DNA from: Sphagnum magellanicum
Taxonomy: Eukaryota; Streptophyta; Sphagnopsida; Sphagnales; Sphagnaceae
NCBI GenBank assembly: GCA_021904315.1
Contig: CM038923.1
Span: forward strand, 14,018,038 to 14,082,037
Direction: 5' to 3'
Length of the DNA stretch: 64,000 nucleotides
Part shown: positions 37,334 through 47,425 of the stretch, in pieces
Layout of the letters: each line of letters begins with the position of its first letter
How positions within the stretch are numbered: position 1 is the stretch's first letter
The notes under the pieces: model-generated
The model's input: only the letters and a program-made list of their open reading frames with translations
The model's database searches: none
Told to the model about the DNA's origin: nothing
Program-made: the position numbers and the translations under genes

Positions 37334-39358
37334 ATGTCTTCTGAAGTTGTTGCTGTCCGCTGCCAATTTTGCATATGCTTTAGTCGCGAAGGCTCTTCTA
37401 AAAAATCGTTGATGACTTGGACGTTCAAAGGACCTCCATTTCGAACCGATAATTACATGTAGCACCTTCGCTTGAATCACAAAACTCGATGGGAAGAATA
37501 CCAAGGGCTGACACATCAGGAGAAATCGAAATATTTCGACGTCGTTGTCAAGCATGTTGAAACTATATGCCATTACATCGAGCCCCGATCTGAAGCTATC
37601 ACATTGACCGTCAGCAGTAGCATCGTTGATGTTATGATTGGCGACATGCTCTGGCATCCAACCGACATGGAAAGGCAAACATGTGAAAACGCATTGTCTC
37701 TTCTTAAACGGAAGGAAGACGGTAGCTATCTCATAGAGATCACTAAGTCAAAACAATTCTTGCTAGCGACGCATTATGTTGGACGTGGAATGTCGTTTGC
37801 CATGGCTGCAGATGCAATTCATGATGCAAAAGAGGTTTGCGACATTCCAAAGCTCGGCGCTTGCAGCTATTACTTGGTTGCTTCCTACGCCAAAGTTGCA
37901 TGTGCCCTTTCGATTGAACACATTTCACAAGTTTTATGCAGCAAATGGGCGTTTTCAATGGCATTTGACACGTCAACCGACCTTCAGCAAACCTCTTGGG
38001 TTGATGTTCGCATTTGGTACTATCAAAACTCTACTCTAGAAAACCTTCATCTGATTACTTTCCCATTTGCTGGTCGGCACACTGGCCAAGCCACGTTCGA
38101 GATGTTTGAAAAACTGTTTGACGTTGTCTGTCCTTTATGGAAAGACAAGTTGATTGGTTGCTCTACGGACGGGGCAGCAAATATGACTGGGCGTCTTTCT
38201 AGAGTTGTGACACGGATCCAAAACATTGTGAAGCCAAACTTCATGCGAATGTGGTGTCTGTTACATCAAATAGACATTATTATGCAGAAGGTTTACAAGC
38301 GAGTAGGTTGTAACTTTTACAAGATGTTTACCTCCATTATTTCATTCTTGAAGCGCCAGAAGAACCTCGTTGAGGAAATGCAAGCCATCTGTCCGAACCT
38401 TTCAGCCATTCGATGGGTTTCTATGTCATGTGTTGTTCGATTTATGGTTCAGAAGCGATCGAAAATTGTAACATATTTTGCTGAAATGGAACCATCCGAT
38501 CGTTTTGACCAGCTTCCAACTCCTGCTTTCTGGATCTTGATTTCTGTCATTAGTGAGATCTCAACGCACGTTAGTGAGTGCGTCGAGAGCTTGCAAGGCC
38601 GACAGGTGACTTTACAGCAGCAAACGGTTGTCATTCAATCACTGCTGGATTCTTTATAGCGTTTTGCCTTCGTGGAACTCATTCTCGATGATGACATTTT
38701 ACCGGCCGTGCAGGACGTCGTTGTTATTGGGGAAAGGCAGGTCAGTTACGCTGACCTAAGGGGATTCATTCACGATCAGGGCATCTTCGCCAACCAAATT
38801 TTTGATGCGTTAGAGCCAGAAGAATGCACTGAAGTTCTGGATGTTGTTGGTGAAATCCTTCTATCGATTGTCAACGGATTGAGCTCAGTGAAAGCTTTGC
38901 GCGACGAAGTGAACAATGCTAGTATCGATGGCATGCCTCCTTGCTTGCCGCATGAACTGCTAGCATTGAAACCACGCGACATCATTCAATTAGTCCTAAA
39001 ATTCCACGATCAATTGTCGGTTTCCTTGACTCAGAATTCCATTGATTTGATTGTGGATCAGCACAAGAAGCTTCTGAATGCTGTCAGCAAGGAGCCAAGG
39101 CTCCAAACTGCCTTGGCTCGTCATAGTGAGCAAATAGACTTCAGCAACGCTTGGAAGACCCCATCCATTAAGGACCGACTTCCTAAGCTGATGGAGTTAT
39201 GTGGGGGCTTGGCTTTTCCTTTCCCCAACACGACCATCGTTGAAAGCGATTTCTTAGTTTTGAAATGGGAAAAGGATCTATACCAATCGAATATTACTCC
39301 TTTTTCACTTGAAGGGATTTTACACTACCGTCAGATTCGCTCTTTGCTGAAGAATTAA
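37334..39358 (+). pseudogene. BED-finger hAT transposase, two in-frame TAG codons
   Basis: One continuous frame of about 674 codons runs from ATG 37,334 to TAA 39,356-39,358, broken only by TAG at 37,460 (codon 43) and TAG at 38,657 (codon 442). Near the start C10-x2-C13 and H44-x4-H49 form a BED-type zinc finger, split by the first TAG. Then come RNase H-fold landmarks: FSMAFDTSTD (D212), STDGAANMTG (D279) and the hAT C-x2-H motif WCLLHQID (C308, H311). The C-terminal part has a VESDFLVLKWEK block resembling the hAT dimerisation region. The protein would cut and paste the element by binding its ends. There are no frameshifts, so inactivation is recent, or the stops are read through. Confidence 0.85.
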
Positions 39359-40574
39359 CAATGAAAGCCAATGATAGAAGAAATTTCTAAATAAATTCCG
39401 TATTTTTCGTATTTTATTTCTATAGCATGCCGTATTTTATTGAAAAATAGAACATAGGGATTGTTCCATAAATAGAGAGGCCTAATGATGTTAGACAAAG
39501 GAAATGGGCCATTGCATACCACACACATTGCCACTTGAACATTATTTATGTTATTATCCATAGCGTCCACATAGGACATAAGGTGGGGATGAGTAGATAG
39601 GCCTTTGTTACCCTTCTTGAAATGTAACAATTGTCTTGTCAAAACATGAAATTAAATTTGCAAAAACCTTAAGGGTAAAAATGGGTAAAGAAGAGCTAAC
39701 AACACAACTTCTTAAGTCGATATGATAAGTCCTGAAAAGATGATGTAACAACACAAGATTAGATGAAAAATCTTGGGATAATGCTAAACAATGATGCTTA
39801 AACATTGTATTTACACTATTTCACTATGTTGAAAAGTAGTGATTGGACTTAAAAATATGCTGAAAAGTGTTCTATATTTAATAAATTACATTTTAAACGT
39901 ATTTAAATGCTAGAATAATATACAAGAAAGAGCTTCATATAAATGCAACATATAATTTCAACATTAACTTAGTTTATGAAACTTATGAACATCAAAACCA
40001 AGGACTAGATACGCCAAAATTGGCTTCTATTTGCTTGGGGTTACCATTAATTTCCTTTTTGCCATTTTCAAGCTTTTTTAGTTTTCCTTTTACTAAGCCA
40101 ACAAAGCAACAATGGATTCATCTTGCTTGCTAATTAACCATCCTTCCATAAAAGTCAAGTGTCACCAATTGCCTCTTGCAAGGCCAAGCACTTGAACCGT
40201 TTCAATTTCCAACACATCCTCATGTTGTATGTACATATTCCAACAACCCCAAATCAACAATCAAAATCACATCCACATAGGTCCCAACAAGTGGGATAAA
40301 TATTATTCAAAAATAATAAGGTCAATACCCTAAGCCTTGAACATTAACACCTATTGCAACCAAAGATTTATACCCTTTAGAATAACCCAAAGAGACACAT
40401 AATAAAATATTGCACATCCATTTCCAAGGATTAACAATTAAACTACACTTAACCTTTCACAATGTACAATGAACCCTTGCTAATGTCCTCACTTGACTTG
40501 GGTGTACAATTCAACAACGTTTATGAGAATGTCAATTGGGTGGACAATTTGAGACTTTCATAAGAATGATTGTT

Positions 40575-40670
40575 AGTGGAGGTAGGCCTGAGGCCTCAAA
40601 ACGCAATCTAAATTTTCAGGGCGCCACGTGGCATCAATTTTAACACCTTCAAAGTAAAGATTTTTTTTTT
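40575..40670. repeat. Orphan left end of AGTGGAGG-type TIR element
   Basis: Nearly identical to 46,697-46,796: AGTGGAGGTAGGCCTGAGG, CTCAAAACGCAATCTAAAT, TTTTCAGGGCGCCACGTGG and CCTTCAAAGTAAAGATTTTT. After that the two differ. No matching right end lies nearby, so this copy is truncated, or its right end is the one at 47,338. Confidence 0.75.
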
Positions 40671-43600
40671 GAGTTTCCATAATTCTTCTTTTGCCTTAAG
40701 ATACTTTATAACAGTGTGACACACCCCTTGTTACAATACTATGTCCTGATCTGTGTGACAACAAACTCAATGTAATCCTTTTTATAGAAAGCCGGACAGA
40801 GGCAAGATGAAGTATGGTCAAGCAAGCATGATGCATTTATTCTTATTATAATTTAGATGTTAAAAAATTCCAGAGGAGCACTGAATTTTGAACTGGAAAG
40901 AGTCCACCAAAAGTTTTATGTTTCTGACATCAGTGCAAGCTGGTCAGGCTAGAATGACAGTGTTTTTTTTCACCCCTCATCCAAAACCGGAAAATGCAAA
41001 AATGCAAAAAAAGAGATTTTGGGAGTTTCCCAATTGCCAGAATTCCAAAAAGAAAAAGATCATAAGATTCTTGTATTTGGTTCTATTAAGTAGCCAAAAA
41101 TACAAAAAGATCCTTTAATATCTTCTTACTCATGATGGGTACACATGGCTACTTGGCTACATTACAAAGTTCACCAAAAAAACACTGGTAGGTACATATT
41201 AGTGCACAATATCAAATAGAGACTCAGTTTTGAAAGACAAAGAGTCAAGACAAAAGAGCCTCCAGACTCCAGGTATGCAATAATCTAATGCCTAATCACA
41301 GAAACCTATCAAAGTTAAATTCTAGTTACAGTATGTTGAGTACAGTAGTACTTTGAAGACATGGTCAAAAGTATTTTCGTGTACAAGATCTAACATAATC
41401 AACCCATATCATCTAACTTGTAAGACAAGATGGCCCTTAAGGGAGGGATGGTTTTCATTTTGAAGCACGGTACTGTCAAATGGCCAAGCCCTCACCCATT
41501 GCATGCGTTTGTCTATTGTGTTGGGTACAGCACCAGCCAGCCCAGTTAGGACAAGCTAGGCACCACACCCAACATAATTGGCTAGAACGACGACCCCATT
41601 CCTAAACTTAAATTAAAAAAAAGTTCAAACCAACCCAATGGAGAAGAGTTGGTATAAAGAAGATTCATTCCCATGTGGTTGGTAAGTAGCTTTTCATTTC
41701 TACACACATTCTAATAAAGCTTGCTATCTGGCAATGAAAACTTAACTCAATGTATCTCACTAAAGATGAGACAGTATGTGCTATGTACCATGGTAGGCCA
41801 AGTTGTTTGGATGACTAATTCAATGAATAGAAATGTTCACACTATGAAGTCATAGGTTTTTCATGAACAAATTGTATGATGTGTGACTACCCTCGAGCCA
41901 GGGTGGTGAGCATCACTAGGCAGCCTTCACCGGAACTGGTGACATTATTTCAAGCAACTCTTAAAACTCTAATTAGTACACAAAAATGTGGCAAAACCCC
42001 CACCCCCCCTAAAAAAACAGTTTTCTCTCCCTTTAAATTAAAAAAAAGCAAAAATTACAACAAAATATTCTGTTTTCAGAAAAACTTGTGACCTTTTGAT
42101 GAATTTTCAAAAAGAAAAAGACTGCATGGCTTACAAGAGATGCTGCCTGCCACTACCTGTATAGGGTCCCATTGGAGCAATGTCTTGTATGTACTGCATC
42201 GTGTAGGTGTGCACCTCTATTGGGCCATTCTTCGGTTTTGTTATAATGCTCAGTTTTGTGTTTTTGGAAATTTTCAAAATCAAGGAACACCCAGTACTGG
42301 GCTTTCAAAAAAAAAATCAGAGTAAAATGACCAGTGTTGTCCAGGTATTTGAGTTGTGGTCAAACCCAATTGCATAAAATAGGTATATATCTGGCAGTGC
42401 CCACTTAGGGAAACCCCTGCTCCTGGCTCCAACCCAGTGAGTCCTGAAAACCCAATACTCACTTGGCCCCGCTCTGACCTGATCATTCAAGATTTGAAAG
42501 ATCTGGGCCTGTCTCTGTTTTGCCATTGAAAACAGACGAGGTTCTTTGAACAAAATCTGAATTGCAACGAGTTTGAAAGCTGTTGCACTGCTTCTTTGGA
42601 TGAAACCTAACATGTGCAGCATTTGACTGTCCATCTATTTTATGAAGGAGGTTTAGGGGTTTTTAAAGATTTGTCTGAGCTTTGAGCACAATGGAATGTT
42701 CAAGAGCACAACTGGCAGTTGCAAATTTGTACTCCGATTTGCTCTTGAATGTGACCTTGGAATGGCAAGAGTGAGTGCCATCTATGGTGATGCTTCCCTT
42801 TATGCTTTTACTTTAGTTTTTATTCAAGCATGGCAAGGGCATTAGAGGAAGGTGAGAAAATTTCAAAGTTTTTGTTTTGTGTTTTGTCGTCTCTCACCTC
42901 TTATGCACTATGTGTCTTGTTGTCTAGTCTTTCTTCTTCTTTTCAGCAAGCTCAAGGTAAGACATGCAATTGCAAGTTGCCTTTATGTGCTTCACTTCCG
43001 CTGCCACCACCTGCACATGACCACCATCTTGAATTGGGCTTTGTTTGAGAACTGGGTCATGTAATGGGTTGGGTTTCTCTAAGAAAACCAGTCTAAAGAA
43101 CCATCCTTTAAACTTCAATAACCAATGGACTGCATCTACATCAGGGGCTTTACTGGAGAACTTCTGAGAACATTTCATATAACGGACTGGGTTTCTGTCA
43201 AAAATCCAGCCTAAAGAACCACCAGTTGAAATTTCCAAACCCCCTAAACCCACTAGTTTTATACAAATGAAAAGAAACAGTTCTAAACTAGCCTGGTTTT
43301 AAAAAAATTGAAAAGTCAATTACTTGGAAACACTAGTTCTGTGGAAAATGAAGGAACCACACATCACTGAATATAAACATTGGTTTGAATTTTTTTATAA
43401 ATGCCAAAGAACTGCCAGGCTTCCTCAAAGAACTGATGTTTCAGGGTAGGTTCTTTGAATTGAATTTTGTTTTTTGTTCCAGAGAACCACAATTTGGAGT
43501 CAAAACTAGTTCTTTGTTTTTCTTGAGAACTGCCTGTGAGTGTTCTTTATGGTTGACCCTTCGCCACCAGTTCTTTTTCAGAAAAAGAGAGAACCACCCA

Positions 43601-43618
43601 CCCCCCCCCCCCCCCCCC
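43601..43618. repeat. C18 homopolymer
   Basis: Eighteen C residues; a similar C16 run lies at 47,204-47,219. Length calls in such runs are error-prone. Confidence 0.9.
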
Positions 43619-43734
43619 ACAGTGTTCTGAGCCAAGGGGCTGACAGAGCTCATTTTTGTTGTCATTTTCATCTTTCATAGAGAATATCCAAACAAATATA
43701 TGCAAGTATGTATCCAAATATAAGGACATTAAAT

Positions 43735-45737
43735 TAAAATTCCATGGGGTGATAGGGATGTAATGTTGAGATTTGTCTTGTTAACACTAATTTTCATTCA
43801 TCATTCTAAAAAAGCCAAATGTACTTTTGAACCTATCAGCCCACATTTTGTGACATTGATTCAATTGTGACATGGAATCTTCATGATGGCCAGGCAACAG
43901 AGATTAAGTATCCATTAGACTCATGTGGTCCAGTTACGCACAATATGTTATGATCACAACAACCTAATGGAAAGCCCCTAAAATGGAGCCATGATTCTTG
44001 TTGGAGGGACATGCACTTTCCATCTACAATGAGACAATGCATACATGTTACCACTTGACACCAAGTTGTTGAATAACTAAATTGATGAATAGAAAAGGGT
44101 ACTGTGTTTAATGGTTATCGTAGATGACCTACAAGATGCACAATCATGACATAGACATGCATTCCCCTTAAGCTTGTTGTTAATGACCCCTCGAATAGAA
44201 CACCCACTGAAGCGCTCACTACCTGCCCATATAAGCCTAAAGAAGGAATTGGGTCTAAGTTTGAACTTTTCAAAAAACATGTGAAAGGGGAAGAAAACAA
44301 AGGCTAAAGATATTAAGTGAACCCTCCAATTGAATGTCAAATTTTCATTTTCAACTTGTCACATGAAAGGCGTTTTAGGATATCAGAGTTGCCAACTTGC
44401 CACAGATAATAAATATAAGACTTGTCAAATAATTTTATCGGCTCCATGACCTGGAACCTTTACTTAAATTTGAGACCATCAAAATTCCATGACATGTTTG
44501 AGAAAGTTGAGACACAAGTGCCATAATGAACTACTGGTAGCGTGAAGCACAGTCCCACACAGATCACTAAATCCAATCTGAGTACTGAACCATGTCTCCA
44601 TTGGGTCCCCAGGACCCAGTCCCATCACGTACCTTCAATCAAAAACGCATGCAAGGGGGCAGATTATTTATCCATTTTGCATATAGAACTCATTCTTGAT
44701 AACTATGGCATTGTCATTTCCCAGAGAAAAATCTGCTCAAAGCTAAGCTGCACACAAATCGAAGGGATCAAACTTAGGAGCACCAAGCATGCACAATGTA
44801 AAGTATTTTTGTTCTGCACATGACACTTCTACACAAGAACCTCTTTAAGAAAGGGAAGATCAAATGGACAAGGAAGAGGTCAAATCCAATAAAAATTGTG
44901 ATCTAGGCTATCAATACTAATTTTCAACTGTCATTCATGTTCATTGTATCAAGACAGAATACGCGGTTGAAAGTCCAAATCAAGGGGACATGTTTACTTT
45001 TTTGCATGTGAACCCCACTCTTGTGAGCTGGATAAATCAGTGCTTTTTTATTGGCTAATTTTTGTCAAAACTTGACCAGAAAAGTATGATTTCACACCAG
45101 GGTTTTTCTTCAGGATTTTTAATGGAAAAAAGGGTCCAAATTTGTTAAATTCCAAAGCAAAGAATTCCAAATTACCAGATTTTTATGAGAAGTTCCAGTA
45201 GGTAGCGAAGAATATAGAAAGATTCTGTTTTTTTCTACTTTCATATCTACAATTTAGCCAAATTTGGCTAAATCATTTTCTGGAGGATTGCCACTTCTGC
45301 TACATCACAAAATCCTTAGGGAAAACCCTGGGCTGGATCTCAATTTTCAGGGAAAAAGAAAAAGCAGATCTATATAATAAAATCAAAATGGTGCACTTCA
45401 AAATTTGAAGGATTAGGTTCAGGGGGACCACCCATCATCCATGAACATTGTAAAATATTTATAGCAGAGTCTTTTTGGTGGCTAAAGAGAGAGAAAATGC
45501 AAGTGCTATGATAAAAATACATGTCCTAAATTATTAAGGAAAATAGTTGGGGAAAAAATGAAAATATAGTTAAGATTCCTTTACTTTTCATGTCATGGTA
45601 GTCATTATGCGATAATAATGATAGTCTAGATCTTCACACATTTACTAAAGTCATCCAAATAGATTCACCACTTTGCTCATTTATCATTAGAGGGGCTAAG
45701 GACTTTATCACCATTACATGAATGAAATGTGCATCTA
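43735..45737. repeat. Left arm of ~2.0-kb inverted repeat
   Basis: Reverse complement of 53,448-55,428. By eye the arms are about 98-99% identical; a 93-codon frame at 44,542-44,823 is the same as its partner at 54,341-54,622 except for one residue. That frame and others in the arm have no recognised family. The arm carries one full 235-bp MITE (45,097-45,331). The arms are separated by 7.7 kb that includes copy 2 of the 6.0-kb block. Confidence 0.9.
45097..45331. mobile_element. CCAGGG-ended MITE, left-arm copy
   Basis: 235 bp with terminal inverted repeats CCAGGGTTTTTCTTCAGG and, on the minus strand, CCAGGGTTTTCCCTAAGG, both followed by ATTTT. The core has the palindrome TAGCCAAATTTGGCTA. 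The CAGGG start recalls hAT-type MITEs, but no 8-bp target duplication is seen. Related copies: 53,835-54,069, 46,040-46,345 and a fragment near 4,457-4,514. Confidence 0.75.
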
Positions 45738-45828
45738 ATCCCAGTATCATTGTTGGGATGAACTTGGATTATTTCTTGCTATGTTTGTGATTCACAAAAT
45801 CTTTACTCCTACAAAGGTGATGTGGCAA

Positions 45829-46029
45829 GGTGAACCAGCACGAACATGAGTACCTTCAGGTTTTTACGAGGTCTCTTAATGTCCATATTAAGCCTGAAAA
45901 TGGTTAGATTTTGGACTTAGAGACCCGGATTTAGTCTAAGCATGGGATTTTTGTAATTAATATTTTAAAGCATTTCAACTGAATTTTGGGTCTTTACCAT
46001 GGTACCAATGTGGGTGTTGCTGGTTCACC
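45829..46029. mobile_element. MITE with GGTGAACCAGCA ends, TSD CAA
   Basis: 201 bp, 12-bp perfect terminal inverted repeats (GGTGAACCAGCA...TGCTGGTTCACC), flanked on both sides by CAA. A 3-bp target duplication with GG-starting ends suits a PIF/Harbinger- or CACTA-related MITE. No coding capacity. Confidence 0.8.
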
Positions 46030-46039
46030 CAAGGCCTAG

Positions 46040-46345
46040 GGCCAGGGTTTTTTTAAAGGATTTTGTGATGTAGCCAAGGTGGCAACCATTCAAAAGCTAA
46101 TTTAGCCAATTCTGGTGGCATGCCAGATATGAAAGTAGAAAAAAATCAGGGTACTTCTATATTCTTGATTACCTACTGGAACTTAGTGTAGAAATCTGGC
46201 AATTTGAATTATTTTCTTTTTGAAATTTGACGAATTTGCACCATTTTTCCCATGAAAAATCCTTTGTATTGGTCAAAATCACATTTTTCAGGTCGAATTT
46301 TTCCAAAAATTTGGCATTAAGAAAAACACCGCCTAGGCATGTCCC
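46040..46345. mobile_element. Diverged third copy of the CCAGGG MITE
   Basis: Starts CCAGGGTTTTTTTAAAGGAT, then TTTTGTGATGTAGCC, GATATGAAAGTAGAAAAAAA, TCTATATTCTT..TTACCTACTGGAACTT and AAATCTGGCAATTTG, in the same order and orientation as the right-arm copy at 53,835. The right terminus is decayed. It lies between the arms of the large inverted repeat and is much more diverged than the arm copies. Confidence 0.7.
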
Positions 46346-46416
46346 TTGGAAATGCATTGTAGCCATCTCTTGTACTTCGTTCTTTATGAGAATATACACC
46401 CATAGTTTATGTCCTT

Positions 46417-46640
46417 GTCATTAGCCTAGGCCAAAAATGGCAAACATATGTAGACAAAATAAAAATCTTGTAACCAGTGAGGTGAGGCAAAATGCAGCTA
46501 GGGAGCTACGTTTTTTTTTCTTTTGGGGAGGGGTGGGGGTGTTTGACATCTTTTGTTCCCAAAGTGTTCCTATGGAGTTCTCGTTGCGTTCAAAAGTTCC
46601 AATAGCTCCTCATTTTATCCTATATCATTTGCACTAAGTT
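46417..46640. repeat. Dispersed repeat copy (pair of 10,260-10,520)
   Basis: Shares TTAGCCTAGGCCAAAAATGG, the T-run followed by GGGGAGGGGTGGGGG, GTTCCCAAAGTGTTCC and the CCAATAGC.CCTCA..TTATC tail with the copy near 10.3 kb, but lacks the TTTAGGG tract. Confidence 0.55.
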
Positions 46641-46696
46641 TTATACTTGTAACCTATATAAGCAGCCCGAAGGAGGAGATTATAACATATCTATTT

Positions 46697-47338
46697 AGTG
46701 GAGGTAGGCCTGAGGACTCAAAACGCAATCTAAATTTTCAGGGCGCCACGTGCCACGTGGCATCATTTTTAATACCTTCAAAGTAAAGATTTTTTTTCAC
46801 AGTTTATGGTACATTTAAAAAAAGTTTCTGAACTTCAGCACTGACCCTGTTTGCTTACTCCGCACTGAGAGACACAGCACACATGCACCAGTGGAGTTTC
46901 CTCTGCAATCTCATAGATATAAATGCACCTCACTTGTCTTGGAATTGCAACCTCCATGCCGGTTCTCACTAGCAGCAATATTTATTTTGGGAAAAAAAAA
47001 AGGTGAGCTAGAGTTGCACAAGAAGTCCAAGCTTGATGGACCATATAATTCATAGGGCTCTTGTGAAAATCCCCTCCGATCTCATTTGTATCATTGAATC
47101 CATCAGAGACATGTCTGTGGACATCAGCTGCAGAAAGCGTCCTGGTGCTGGAGAAGACTTATGTATGCCAATGATTTTGCAGCTGCTGCTGGCTTGTTTA
47201 ATGCCCCCCCCCCCCCCCCGCCATGTAGTAGGCTAAGTAGTAGACAACGTTTAGGTTAGTGCTGCACGAGCAGTACTACTCTACTTGAGAGAGAGACAGA
47301 TGTAGTCAATAAAAGAAGGCGTTAGGCCTACCTCCACT
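46697..47338. mobile_element. 642-bp element with AGTGGAGGTAGGCCT inverted ends
   Basis: The left end AGTGGAGGTAGGCCTGA matches the minus-strand right end AGTGGAGGTAGGCCTAA at 16 of 17 bases. An insertion of CACGTGC-type sequence (CCACGTGCCACGTGG) distinguishes it from the orphan left end at 40,575. It contains a C16 run at 47,204-47,219. No target duplication is visible, and no superfamily can be named. Non-coding as far as I can read. Confidence 0.7.
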
Positions 47339-47425
47339 CCAGGTCCCAGAATGGACCAACTAGTTTGAAATCTTTTACATAAAGCTTGACATAATAACAT
47401 AATGAAAATCATTAAAAAAATTGAA

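Larger units (their letters stand above)
36976..39484. mobile_element. hAT-superfamily DNA transposon, 2,509 bp
   Basis: The element is flanked by the identical octamer ATGATGTT at 36,968-36,975 and 39,485-39,492, the 8-bp target duplication typical of hAT transposons. The termini are imperfect inverted repeats: left CAGACCTCTTTATATA, right (minus strand) TAGGCCTCTCTATTTA, about 15 of 21 bases matching. Subterminal sequence repeats in direct orientation (TCCGTA..TTTCGTATTT at 37,011 and 39,397), and a 63-bp tandem pair lies near the left end. The inside carries a transposase-like frame at much higher GC than the flanking DNA. The clean target duplication suggests a fairly young insertion. Confidence 0.9.
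39493..43734. other. Intergenic, transposon relics, no gene seen
   Basis: Mixed AT-rich and moderate-GC sequence. The nameable items are an orphan left end of a TIR element at 40,575-40,670 and a C18 run at 43,601-43,618. Between 43,060 and 43,620 many AAGAACC/AGAACTG motifs recur, related to the dispersed repeats near 3.5 and 11.2 kb. Short frames around 42.1-42.6 kb have no recognisable similarity. Confidence 0.55.

Noticed and set aside
37136-37678. 180-codon minus-strand frame
   Set aside because: Lies over the hAT transposase 5' region, where the plus strand has the zinc-finger and continuing frame; no motif of its own.
37011-39442. Direct repeats around the transposase frame as LTRs
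   Set aside because: The 8-bp duplication and inverted termini lie outside them and define a hAT DNA transposon; the direct repeats are subterminal.
44077-44823. 87- and 93-codon frames in the inverted repeat arms as genes
   Set aside because: They are kept in both arms only because the arms are recent copies; no recognised family, no supported splice sites and no codon signal beyond the repeat.
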